From NCBI GenBank assembly GCA_964509195.1, contig CAZDWJ010000013.1, positions 26,549-90,548 on the forward strand: a stretch of 64,000 nt of DNA, written 5' to 3'. The stretch is from UBA4802 sp964509195. Its GTDB lineage: Bacteria > Spirochaetota > UBA4802 > UB4802. Positions 25,746-34,001 of this stretch are shown one piece after another (the first letter of the stretch is position 1; the number at the start of each line of letters is the position of its first letter). The translations under genes were made by a program, and so were the position numbers. The notes under the pieces were generated by a model. That model saw only the letters and a program-made list of their open reading frames with translations, did not search any database and had not been told where the DNA came from.

Positions 25746-26558
25746 TTTATTTGAACTGATCAAATCTTCAAGCAGTGCACAATCTGAAAGGATTTTGTTA
25801 GCTTCAGCTATTGTATTATCAATGGATATAATAGCATCAGAATAAGTTTGTTTTTGAAATGGTGTCATATTCCGTTTTTCTTCAACATGTTGTTGCTCAA
25901 GTGAAAACCGTATATCTGATAATATTTTGATTATAGTTTTATATGCAGCTTTGACCTGATACCATATCTCATAGTACTTTACATACCGCAATTTTGCTGA
26001 TTCAGAGGGTATTTCATCAAGTATCTTGCGATGTTTTGTATCTAACTTAGACTGATAGTAGATTATTGAGCGCGGGTAATTGTTAAATTCAGTATAAAGC
26101 TCATTAATTTTTTCAAGTGCCTGAATACCATCCATATCAAGGTTTCTGAAATAATCATTCATGGTATTCCACGACATCTTGTCAGTATCCGAAATAATAT
26201 TGGCATTTGCTATGCTCATGATAATTCCGTTGAGTCTGTCTTTGTGTGTTTTAATAATCTCTATTATATGATTAATGCACATTTCAGGATCAAATTCAAG
26301 TGCTTCGCCTATATAGTCATCATTATGTAAAGTTTCAGCTTTTTCTTGTTTCCGTTGCATCTTTTGTGAAATATATAATGCATGTTTTCGGGGTGTACGC
26401 ATTATCTTTACTATCTCTATTTTTCTTTCAGATCTGTTATAGCGCAGGCCGTACATGTTACCATATTTATCAATATACCGGTTGGCTAAATCAAATGTGC
26501 TGATTTTGGATGTATCAATCTGTGATACATCTTCTATGCGTATAAAACGTGTTTTCAT
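25731..26558 (-). CDS. Conserved-looking hypothetical protein, helical
   Basis: The protein is 275 aa; family not recognised. The N-terminus (TRFIRIEDVSQI, DLANRYIDKYGNMYGLRYN, RSERKIEIVKI) looks like a small beta-domain. From about 85 to the end it is long, charged helices without signal peptide or membrane segment. It lies 6 bp behind a PilZ gene on the same strand, so it is probably co-transcribed and perhaps a c-di-GMP-linked partner (inference). The 3' end overlaps the M16 gene by 15 bp. Confidence 0.75.
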   Translation of the reverse strand: MKTRFIRIEDVSQIDTSKISTFDLANRYIDKYGNMYGLRYNRSERKIEIVKIMRTPRKHALYISQKMQRKQEKAETLHNDDYIGEALEFDPEMCINHIIEIIKTHKDRLNGIIMSIANANIISDTDKMSWNTMNDYFRNLDMDGIQALEKINELYTEFNNYPRSIIYYQSKLDTKHRKILDEIPSESAKLRYVKYYEIWYQVKAAYKTIIKILSDIRFSLEQQHVEEKRNMTPFQKQTYSDAIISIDNTIAEANKILSDCALLEDLISSNKSFVG

Positions 26559-26564
26559 CAGAAC

Positions 26565-26942
26565 TTATACCTGCGCTATTATTTCCTCTGGCAAAAGTTC
26601 ATTGAAGAGTATGGCTACATAATTATCGCCCTTAACTTTCTTTGCTGCGAAACGTTGTGCCACTTCAGAAGGGTTATTCTGAATCATTCCTGTACGTACA
26701 ATCTCACCTGTTAATTCTAATTTTGTTTTGTTGATTTTGCAATACAGTTTGATTGGCATCTGAACGCTGACACGGCAATTGCACACCAGAAACGCACCGG
26801 ATGCACTGATGTTAAGAATATACCCCTTGTCTTTTATAGTGGGTTTTTGATTTGTAGTAACTTTCTCAGGATCGCCTTCAAAATATTCAAACTTGGTTTT
26901 GATGTTACATTCCCTGCGTGGATGTTGACGTTTTTCGGTCAT
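26565..26942 (-). CDS. PilZ-domain protein
   Basis: The protein is 125 aa. RQHPRRECNIKTKFEY at about 5-20 supplies the RxxxR c-di-GMP-binding motif, and NISASGAFLVC (about 44-54) the second motif (N/D-x-S-x-x-G). The strands that follow (PIKLYCKINKTKLELTGEIVR, given here as PIKLYCKI and LELTGEIVR) complete the barrel. It is a single-domain c-di-GMP receptor, presumably acting through a partner. It is divergently transcribed from pyrG; the shared upstream region contains a perfect 14-bp palindrome. Confidence 0.88.
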   Translation of the reverse strand: MTEKRQHPRRECNIKTKFEYFEGDPEKVTTNQKPTIKDKGYILNISASGAFLVCNCRVSVQMPIKLYCKINKTKLELTGEIVRTGMIQNNPSEVAQRFAAKKVKGDNYVAILFNELLPEEIIAQV

Positions 26943-26998
26943 AGTAGTTTCCTGTGTAATAAAATTTTTTTTATTTTTTCTTTACAGAACACAAAACT

Positions 26999-27028
26999 GT
27001 TACTATAGTAACTTCAACGTTTTGTCAA
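26999..27028 (-). promoter_or_regulatory. Palindromic operator overlapping a leftward promoter
   Basis: GTTACTATAGTAAC (26999-27012) is a perfect palindrome. On the minus strand TTGACA (27023-27028) with TATAGT (27002-27007, inside the palindrome; 15-nt spacer) could serve the PilZ gene. The half-site TAGTAA is the same hexamer used in the operator at 528-542, in the opposite arrangement. Confidence 0.4.
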
Positions 27029-27076
27029 GAATATTGTTTTATGTGTGTAAAATTTGCGTACACTTTTCACAAATTC

Positions 27077-27105
27077 TTGACAGACCTGCAACACTGCTGT
27101 TTATG
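27077..27105 (+). promoter_or_regulatory. Candidate promoter of pyrG
   Basis: Perfect TTGACA (27077-27082), 17-nt spacer and TTTATG (27100-27105), 36 nt before the pyrG start. The -10 is weak. Confidence 0.4.
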
Positions 27106-27140
27106 GCAACTTGTTTATTTTTATATTTTTGAGGGTTTTA

Positions 27141-28769
27141 ATGAAAGACAAAAAAACTAAATTTATTTTTGTAACCGGTGGTGTATGTTCCTCATTGGGC
27201 AAAGGGATATCAACAGCTTCGTTAGGGATGTTACTTGAAGGGCATGGGTATAAGCTTTCAATCATAAAGATGGACCCCTATATAAATATTGACCCTGGTA
27301 CTATGAGCCCATTTCAGCATGGTGAGGTGTATGTCACTGAGGATGGTGCTGAGACCGACCTGGACCTAGGGTACTATGAGCGCCTGACCAATGCCAGACT
27401 TACTCGCAAAAATTCTGTGTCCACAGGTCAGATATACTATGAGGTTATCATGCGTGAGCGCCGTGGCGATTATCTGGGTAGGACTGTACAGGTTATACCA
27501 CATATCACCAATGAAATAAAAAAAAGAATTTATGATGTAGCAAATGAAGATGACCTGGATTTTTTGCTAGTAGAAATTGGAGGGACTGTTGGTGATATTG
27601 AATCAATTCCGTTTCTTGAAGCAATACGACAGATACGCCAGGAGCTTGGCAAAACAAGAGTTCTAAACGTTCACTTAACGCTAGTGCCCACAATCACGGT
27701 AGCCGGTGAGCAGAAAACAAAACCAACCCAGCATTCAGTAAAAGAACTCATGGAACTTGGAATACTTCCTGATATTCTTCTTTGCCGATCATCGCGGCCA
27801 CTTACAGATGACCTGAAAAGCAAGATAGCGTTATTCTGTAATGTCTCAGAAAGAAATGTTATCTCAGCTGTTGACATAAGCCATTCTATTTATGAAATCC
27901 CATACATGCTCCATGAAAACAAATATGATGAAGTGGTACTTGAACATTTTGGCCTTCCTGTAAAGCCATTATATATACCTGAATGGGATAAATTTATTAC
28001 GTCGTTGATGAATCCAAAGAAAAAGGTCACAATAGCGGTTGTGGGGAAATATATTTCATTGCAGGATTCATACCGTTCTATATATGAAGCGCTCGTTCAT
28101 GGAGCTGTCGCCAATGATGCTGAACTTGAAATAGTACGTGTGGAATCAGAAGAGATTGAACGCAAATATCTGAATAAATTGGATGAAGTATTTAAAAATG
28201 TTAACGGTATATTAATTCCTGGTGGTTTTGGCAATAGAGGAATAGAAGGCAAAATTGCCACTATTGAATATGCACGAGTCAATAAAATACCGCTCTTTGG
28301 TATTTGTTTAGGGCTACAGTGTGCTGTTATTGAGTTTGCGCGCCATGTGTGTGGCATGGAAAACGCAAATTCCACTGAATTTGATCCTACCACACCCTAT
28401 CCTGTTATTTCACTTCTGGAAGAACAGGAACTTATTGATAAAATGGGTGGGACCATGCGGCTGGGTGCATATTTATGTGTATTTAAAGATAGCACAAAAA
28501 TTAAATCAATCTACAACGCTGATTCTGCAATGGAGCGGCACCGTCACCGGTTTGAATTTACTATCAAGTATAAGAAAGTTTTTGAAGATAATGGTATGGT
28601 ACTATCGGGCTTTCACCCTGAAAATAATCTGGTAGAGACCATTGAATATAGGGAACACCCCTGGTTTATTTGTACTCAGTTTCACCCTGAATTCAAGTCA
28701 AAGCCAGTTAAGCCTCACCCTTTATTTAAAGATTTTATTAGGGCTTCACTTGAAAATGTACGCAAATAA
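27141..28769 (+). CDS. pyrG: CTP synthase
   Basis: The protein is 542 aa, the normal length. The ATG at 27141 follows GAGGG; a TTG 30 bases upstream is not needed. The synthetase domain has the P-loop FVTGGVCSSLGKGI and MDPYINIDPGTMSPFQHGEV, and the C-terminal class I glutamine amidotransferase domain has GICLGLQCAVIEFAR (nucleophile Cys) and a C-terminal HPE (QFHPEFKS). It converts UTP to CTP using glutamine and ATP. It stands alone, 108 bp before rpoN. Confidence 0.97.
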   Translation: MKDKKTKFIFVTGGVCSSLGKGISTASLGMLLEGHGYKLSIIKMDPYINIDPGTMSPFQHGEVYVTEDGAETDLDLGYYERLTNARLTRKNSVSTGQIYYEVIMRERRGDYLGRTVQVIPHITNEIKKRIYDVANEDDLDFLLVEIGGTVGDIESIPFLEAIRQIRQELGKTRVLNVHLTLVPTITVAGEQKTKPTQHSVKELMELGILPDILLCRSSRPLTDDLKSKIALFCNVSERNVISAVDISHSIYEIPYMLHENKYDEVVLEHFGLPVKPLYIPEWDKFITSLMNPKKKVTIAVVGKYISLQDSYRSIYEALVHGAVANDAELEIVRVESEEIERKYLNKLDEVFKNVNGILIPGGFGNRGIEGKIATIEYARVNKIPLFGICLGLQCAVIEFARHVCGMENANSTEFDPTTPYPVISLLEEQELIDKMGGTMRLGAYLCVFKDSTKIKSIYNADSAMERHRHRFEFTIKYKKVFEDNGMVLSGFHPENNLVETIEYREHPWFICTQFHPEFKSKPVKPHPLFKDFIRASLENVRK

Positions 28770-28877
28770 TAAAATTTAAATGGACAGGAAAGTTGTACTT
28801 TTTGTATATTATTAGATGTGATGAATTATGTATGATTACCTGGAATATGATTGAGGAAGAGTGTTGCGAGGGAATGA

Positions 28878-30311
28878 ATGGCTTTCTTAAAGCTTGATGT
28901 GGTACAAACCCAGCGTTTACGCCTTACCCAGAGTCTGCGGCAATCATTAGACTTACTACAAATTCCAACACTTGAACTTGAGGAAATTCTACTACAGGAA
29001 CTGGAAGAAAATCCTGTGTTAGAATGTGATGGTAGTCTTGATGAAGGATTTGAATCCCTTGATACAGTTGCTAAAAAAGAAATTGAAGGGGCAGTTTCAA
29101 CAAAAGACGAATATAGTGTGGAATATGAAAGCGATGATTCCAGCCTGCCCGATTATGAAAAAAAGAATGTAATGGAAATCGTTTCGCAGGGTGTAACACT
29201 GCAGGAGCATTTACTATCGCAGGCAAGAATGCTGTCACTGCCTCCTGATGAGATGGATATGCTTGAAGAACTCATCACCAGCTTAGATGACAATGGGTTT
29301 TTGGCGGTAACCCCGCAAGCTTTGCAGAATGAGTTAGGTGCCGATAGCTCAAAGCTGGAAAAACTTCTTAATATATTACACACTCTTGACCCTGTAGGCT
29401 GTGGTGCAACTAATGTTACTGATTCATTGCATATTCAGGCACAATACTTTTATCCGGATGATGTTCTGTTGCAGCAGATAATAAAAGATTACCTGCCATA
29501 TATCCAACGGTATGAATACGATAAAGTGGCAAAACAGCTCAATATTAGTAAAGATGAAGTAAAAGAAAAAGCTGTATTGCTTACTAATTTAACACCATAT
29601 CCGGGAGCGCATTTTTTTACTAAGAAACCTGTATATGTGCGCCCTGATATTGAGGTTCAGTTGATTGATGATGAGGTGGTTATTAATCTTCTTGATGACT
29701 GGATGCCAAAATTATATATAAATGCCCGATATATTGAGATGCTGAAGCAAAAAAAAGTTGATGAAAAAACAAGGGAATTTATACATGATAAAGTGAATGC
29801 AGCAAGGAATCTGATAAATAATATCAGCAGGCGGAATGAAACACTTCTTCTTGTTGCCTATGCGATAATGAACAGGCAAAAAGAGTTTTTACAGAAAGGG
29901 CCGGGCTTTTTAAAGCCTTTAATCTATGCTGATTTGGAATCCGATCTGGGATTTCATGAATCCACTATTGCACGGGCGGTGGCAAATAAGTACGCTCAGA
30001 CCAAATGGGGGGTTTTTGAGTTTAAATATTTCTTTGTGAAAAAAATTCAATCGGTGCACAATGATGATACCTCATCAGACATGATTATGAAACGCATTAA
30101 AGAACTTATTCAAAATGAATCAAAACAAAATCCGTTAAGTGATGAGGAAATACTTGACATATTGAAGGCAGAAGGTATCCGTATTGCGCGCAGGACAATA
30201 GCAAAATACAGGGATTTACTATCTATCCCTGCATCACATATTCGTAAAAAATCATACTTAATTAAACATGAGGGTAACCATGAATCTAACAATTACAGGC
30301 AGAAATTTTGA
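28878..30311 (+). CDS. rpoN: RNA polymerase sigma-54 factor
   Basis: The protein is 477 aa. The N-terminal activator-interaction region has the typical LTQSLRQSLDLLQIPTLELE, followed by an acidic stretch (about 45-90), the core-binding domain (LHTLDPVGCGATNV), the DNA-binding domain (SRRNETLLLVAYAI) and the RpoN box ARRTIAKYRD near the C-terminus. It directs transcription from -24/-12 promoters with an AAA+ activator; one such activator (NtrX-like) is encoded 5.5 kb downstream in the same run of genes. Its 3' end overlaps hpf by 32 nt. Confidence 0.97.
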   Translation: MAFLKLDVVQTQRLRLTQSLRQSLDLLQIPTLELEEILLQELEENPVLECDGSLDEGFESLDTVAKKEIEGAVSTKDEYSVEYESDDSSLPDYEKKNVMEIVSQGVTLQEHLLSQARMLSLPPDEMDMLEELITSLDDNGFLAVTPQALQNELGADSSKLEKLLNILHTLDPVGCGATNVTDSLHIQAQYFYPDDVLLQQIIKDYLPYIQRYEYDKVAKQLNISKDEVKEKAVLLTNLTPYPGAHFFTKKPVYVRPDIEVQLIDDEVVINLLDDWMPKLYINARYIEMLKQKKVDEKTREFIHDKVNAARNLINNISRRNETLLLVAYAIMNRQKEFLQKGPGFLKPLIYADLESDLGFHESTIARAVANKYAQTKWGVFEFKYFFVKKIQSVHNDDTSSDMIMKRIKELIQNESKQNPLSDEEILDILKAEGIRIARRTIAKYRDLLSIPASHIRKKSYLIKHEGNHESNNYRQKF

Positions 30312-31089
30312 AGTAAGCGATAGCATTCGCGACTATGCTGAGAAGAAATTATCAAAACTGAGTAAGTATTTCCATCAATTAATTGATATGCATGTATGGT
30401 TGCTGATTGAACGCCAGGACCATATAACCGAAATCACCATTAATGGTGATGGTGTGCAGTTTTATGCAAAGGAAAAAGCAGGGGATATGTATTCTTCAAT
30501 TGACCTTTTGCTTGATAAAATCGAACAGCAGATAGTACGTTACAAAGAACGGCATTCAGGCCATAAGGTTACTCCATTAAGTGAGCTTGAGGATATAGCT
30601 ACATTTACAGTAAGGGGTGAACAGAGTTCTATCACTGTTCGGCAGGTTAGCAATAAGCCCGTGGATGAGAAGGAAGCATATTTGCAGATGAAACTGGACG
30701 GTAGCGATTTTTCACTGTTTAAAAAAGGTGAAAAGACAATTAAAGATTCAGTTGATTACATGAATAAAAACTATGCTGCAATTTTTAAAGATGGGGATGG
30801 GTACACACTGGTTGAAATCCCATTTGATATGATACAGGCAAATGCGTTTGACCCGGCAAAATTTAATGAATATTCTCTTGAGATTAAAAACGATTCATCA
30901 GTAAATCCTGATATAAAGTTTAAAAAGAAAAAATCATGTAATGTTAAAATGATGGCAGTCAGTGATGCAGTAATGGAGATAGCAAAAAATAATGCATCCT
31001 TTATTGTATTTTTTAATACTGAGACTAACTATCTTAATATACTTTATAAATATGGCAAAAATCTGGAACTTTTAGTGCCGGCATTTTAA
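30280..31089 (+). CDS. hpf: Long-form ribosome hibernation factor with an extra C-terminal domain
   Basis: The protein is 269 aa; ATG at 30280 follows GAGGGT. Residues 1-95 are the HPF/YfiA domain (MNLTITGRNFEVSDSIRDYA). About 110-180 is a long-HPF dimerisation domain (VRQVSNKPVDEKEAYLQMKL, then DGSDFSLFKKGE, then DGYTLVEI). About 80 further residues (CNVKMMAVSDAVMEIAKN, NASFIVFFNTETNYLNILY) look like a second, diverged copy of the same C-terminal fold, which normal long HPFs (about 190 aa) lack. The position after rpoN is conserved widely. It dimerises 70S ribosomes in stationary phase. Confidence 0.88.
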   Translation: MNLTITGRNFEVSDSIRDYAEKKLSKLSKYFHQLIDMHVWLLIERQDHITEITINGDGVQFYAKEKAGDMYSSIDLLLDKIEQQIVRYKERHSGHKVTPLSELEDIATFTVRGEQSSITVRQVSNKPVDEKEAYLQMKLDGSDFSLFKKGEKTIKDSVDYMNKNYAAIFKDGDGYTLVEIPFDMIQANAFDPAKFNEYSLEIKNDSSVNPDIKFKKKKSCNVKMMAVSDAVMEIAKNNASFIVFFNTETNYLNILYKYGKNLELLVPAF

Positions 31090-31096
31090 TGGTACA

Positions 31097-32047
31097 ATGA
31101 AAAAGCAACTGCGCATCCGTGATATTTTAGAAAATACACAGAAGATTGATTTGCAGCTTATACTGATAGCCGGTAGAGAGGGGCTTGATAAACCTATCAC
31201 TGCAATTGAAATCAATCGTCCAGGTCTTACACTGGCAGGTTTTTTTGATTATTTTGCCTATGACCGTATTCAGATTTTTGGATTGGGTGAGACAGCATAT
31301 ATTAAGCAGTTGCCGCGTGAAAGGCGTGAGGAAATATACAACAAGTTTTTTTCGTATGATATTATATGCTGTGTGTATACACATAACGAATATCCGGATG
31401 AAATTTTTATTGAGTATGCTAAAAAATATAAAGTACCCACCTTCGTAACACAACACCCAACAACACGGTTTATAAGTTTGTTGACACATATTGTTGAAGC
31501 TGCATTTGCCGAATCGGTAACTATCCATGGCACATTGGTTGATGTATTTGGCATTGGGATTTTGCTTATAGGCAAAAGTGGGGTTGGGAAAAGTGAGACA
31601 GCTCTGGAGCTCATAGAACGAGGACACAGGTTAATTGCAGATGATCTGGTTGAGATAAAAAAAATTGATGAGTCATTGCTTATGGGCAGTGGTTCAGAAC
31701 TCATTCGGCACCATATGGAGATACGGGGAATTGGAATTTTAAATGTTCGTGATATATTTGGCATACGGTCTGTACGGAACAGAAAGCGTATTGAACTTGT
31801 AGCTGAATTGCAGGAATGGGATGCTAATATGCACTATGACAGGCTGGGTATAGAAGAACAGGTTTACACAATTCTTGATATTGAAGTTCCGTATATTGTT
31901 GTTCCTGTAAGGCCTGGGAGAAATATCCCGATAATTATTGAAACTGCAGCACTTAATCAACGGTTGAAAAAAATGGGTGTTTTTTCAGCTCAGGAACTTG
32001 ATAAAAAAATTCAGGAGTGGATTGCACGGGAGAATAACAGCAAATGA
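31097..32047 (+). CDS. hprK: HPr(Ser) kinase/phosphorylase
   Basis: The protein is 316 aa. The N-terminal domain (RIRDILENTQKIDLQLI) is followed by the catalytic domain: HGTLVDVFGIG, Walker A GKSGVGKSETALEL (about 158-171), RLIADDLVEIK and the signature IRGIGILNVRDIFG. It phosphorylates or dephosphorylates Ser46 of HPr. No ribosome site is obvious, so translation is probably coupled to hpf. It overlaps ptsH by four bases (ATGA), tying enzyme and substrate together. Confidence 0.96.
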   Translation: MKKQLRIRDILENTQKIDLQLILIAGREGLDKPITAIEINRPGLTLAGFFDYFAYDRIQIFGLGETAYIKQLPRERREEIYNKFFSYDIICCVYTHNEYPDEIFIEYAKKYKVPTFVTQHPTTRFISLLTHIVEAAFAESVTIHGTLVDVFGIGILLIGKSGVGKSETALELIERGHRLIADDLVEIKKIDESLLMGSGSELIRHHMEIRGIGILNVRDIFGIRSVRNRKRIELVAELQEWDANMHYDRLGIEEQVYTILDIEVPYIVVPVRPGRNIPIIIETAALNQRLKKMGVFSAQELDKKIQEWIARENNSK

Positions 32048-32319
32048 AGGAAAAGAAAGTGAAGGTGAAAAGTGATGCCGGAGTTCACGCGCGGCCTGCA
32101 TCAATACTGGTGCGTGAAGCAATGAAATTTCCTTGTGATATTTATATTATAAAAGGCCAGATGGAAGCCAATGGTAAATCCATAATGTCGGTACTGGGAT
32201 TGGCCATAACAAAAGGAAGTTCTCTGATAATACGGGCTAATGGTGAAATGGAAGATGAAGCTGTAGACAGATTGTCAGCTTTGATTGAAAATGATTTTGC
32301 GGAGTTAGCTTCAAAATGA
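32044..32319 (+). CDS. ptsH: Phosphocarrier protein HPr
   Basis: The protein is 91 aa. His15 lies in GVHARPAS and Ser46 in NGKSIMSVLGLA, so both the PTS phosphorylation site and the HprK regulatory site are present at their canonical positions. No EI or EII gene is in the window, so whether it works in sugar transport or only as a regulator cannot be told. It overlaps hprK and the following gene by four bases each. Confidence 0.96.
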   Translation: MKEKKVKVKSDAGVHARPASILVREAMKFPCDIYIIKGQMEANGKSIMSVLGLAITKGSSLIIRANGEMEDEAVDRLSALIENDFAELASK

Positions 32320-32897
32320 AAAGATGCAGAATACATTTGTTAATTTGGTTATTAATTGCAACCATACTAGTACTACAACATCCTATATATTCACAGACAA
32401 AAAAGAAAGAAGCTACTATACAGGAACTATCGCTTAGTGATGATGAAATTAAAGTATTATTTGAAAAAAAGAAGGATCCTTTGTTTGCAGGCATTCTTTC
32501 TTTTTATATGCCAGGCCTTGGCCAGTTCTACAGTGATGAAAAATTGAAAGGTGCCATTTTTCTGGTAACAGAATATACCATAGTTATAGGCTCTCTTTTT
32601 TACTTTCTTGATTTCAATTTTAAGGCAGGGAGCGATTCTGGGTTTAATCTTGAGATAGATGCAAAGCGCACTGACTTAGGTGTAATAAGCACAAAGCGTA
32701 AAAATTTGTTTTATACAACACTTGCTACATTATCAGTGATTCATGTGTATAATATTATTGATGCAGTGAAAAGTGCCGGTTCATTTAATGCTTCATTGCA
32801 GGAAAAACGACAGGAATTAATCAAAAAGTATCCAAAACTTAATTTTGGATATAACACTAAAGGAGGTATGTATTTTGGCTTATCGTCTCCTTTTTAA
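32316..32897 (+). CDS. DUF5683-like membrane protein, first of a tandem pair
   Basis: The protein is 193 aa, with signal peptide 1-27 (ending IYSQ). KDPLFAGILSFYMPGLGQFY (about 52-71) is the glycine-rich GLGQFY core shared with its neighbour and with DUF5683/TM2-like proteins. Transmembrane segments lie at about 58-75, 80-100 and 140-160. Envelope protein of unknown function. It overlaps ptsH by four bases and the next gene by about 23. Confidence 0.8.
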   Translation: MKRCRIHLLIWLLIATILVLQHPIYSQTKKKEATIQELSLSDDEIKVLFEKKKDPLFAGILSFYMPGLGQFYSDEKLKGAIFLVTEYTIVIGSLFYFLDFNFKAGSDSGFNLEIDAKRTDLGVISTKRKNLFYTTLATLSVIHVYNIIDAVKSAGSFNASLQEKRQELIKKYPKLNFGYNTKGGMYFGLSSPF

Positions 32898-33438
32898 AAT
32901 AAGTGTATTTGCAATTATCATAGTGTTCAGTAATCAACCTGTTTTTGCTCAGAAGGATAAACAAATTCAACAAAGCAATACTGTGGCTATGACAAGTACT
33001 GCTCCACCTATTATTTTTGAAGAGCCTGAACGCAAAGATCCCTTTATAGCAGGAGTGCTATCATGGTCCTGGAGTGGGCTGGGGCAATTCTACACTCAAA
33101 ATTATAAAAAGGGTTCAGCTTTTTTACTTGCTGACATTGCTGAAAAAGGGTTGCTTGTTCATATGTTATTTTATATTTCAGATAAGTATTCCAGCAGCAA
33201 CCAGGAGGTAAGCTGGTCGGATATCAGCAGGAGGGACCAGACTATTGTGGTGGGACTTCTTTTCTCAATCTTTTTCACCAGACTGTTTTCGGTTGTTGAT
33301 GCTGTCGATTCAGCACATGAATATAACAGGTTGATTTATTATCCATATTGGAAGAGCAAACAGGGGTATAAAACTTCATTTGAGCCTGAGGGAAAATCAC
33401 TACATATATCTGTATCATATCCAGTGAATTTTAAATGA
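32875..33438 (+). CDS. DUF5683-like membrane protein, second of a tandem pair
   Basis: The protein is 187 aa, predicted to start at TTG 32875: AAAGGAGGT ends 8 nt upstream, and the ATG between them is in the frame of the previous gene. Signal peptide about 1-26 (ending VFAQ). RKDPFIAGVLSWSWSGLGQFY (written here from K to Y, 20 residues: KDPFIAGVLSWSWSGLGQFY) repeats the motif of the upstream paralogue, with the same topology and a DAVDSAHEYNR block matching DAVKSAGSFNA. Probably an ancient tandem duplication. Confidence 0.78.
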   Translation: MAYRLLFKISVFAIIIVFSNQPVFAQKDKQIQQSNTVAMTSTAPPIIFEEPERKDPFIAGVLSWSWSGLGQFYTQNYKKGSAFLLADIAEKGLLVHMLFYISDKYSSSNQEVSWSDISRRDQTIVVGLLFSIFFTRLFSVVDAVDSAHEYNRLIYYPYWKSKQGYKTSFEPEGKSLHISVSYPVNFK

Positions 33439-33992
33439 GAAAATTAACTATAACCGTACTGTTCTTATTATTTTCAAGCATAGTATATGCGCAGGATATT
33501 GTGTTTGGGAATGTAAATTTTAACTCCAATAATCTCAATGTGTATTTTTCAATTCACGATGTTAAAACAAATGATATCATTGAAGCATTAAAACGTGGTC
33601 TTGAAGGACAGGTTGAATATACCATACAAATTGTTGAAGACCCTTTATTGCCGCTGATGCCTAAAGAAGTTATAAGGTCGATAACAATCAGGAAAAAAGT
33701 AAAATTTGATTTTTTTAATAAATCCTATATTGTTTCCCATGCCAAAGTTCCAACTATCATCTATAGTGATGAATCTCTCCTTGATGAGCTTTTTTTTAAC
33801 AGGTTGATCGTTATTGAGGATGGTTTTAAGTTCAGAAAATCAAATTACGTGATTCGTGTGAGGGTTACTTTCACTTCAGTAAAATTATATTTTCCCTTAA
33901 ATATTATTTTCAATTATATCGTAGGCATATGGGATTTTGATACAGGATGGAAGTATGGCCCTAAATTAGTAGGAATACCTTACACAGAGTAA
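33435..33992 (+). CDS. DUF4390 domain protein
   Basis: The protein is 185 aa, with signal peptide 1-19 (ending VYAQ). The body (NNLNVYFSIHDVKTNDIIEA, ITIRKKVKFDFFNKSYIVS) and the end (VGIWDFDTGWKYGPKLVG) match the DUF4390 pattern of a small exported beta-protein. In many proteobacteria this family is encoded directly before ntrY-ntrX, exactly as here, which suggests a sensory accessory role for the kinase (inference from gene order). Confidence 0.8.
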   Translation: MRKLTITVLFLLFSSIVYAQDIVFGNVNFNSNNLNVYFSIHDVKTNDIIEALKRGLEGQVEYTIQIVEDPLLPLMPKEVIRSITIRKKVKFDFFNKSYIVSHAKVPTIIYSDESLLDELFFNRLIVIEDGFKFRKSNYVIRVRVTFTSVKLYFPLNIIFNYIVGIWDFDTGWKYGPKLVGIPYTE

Positions 33993-34001
33993 TGTAGTTT
34001 T

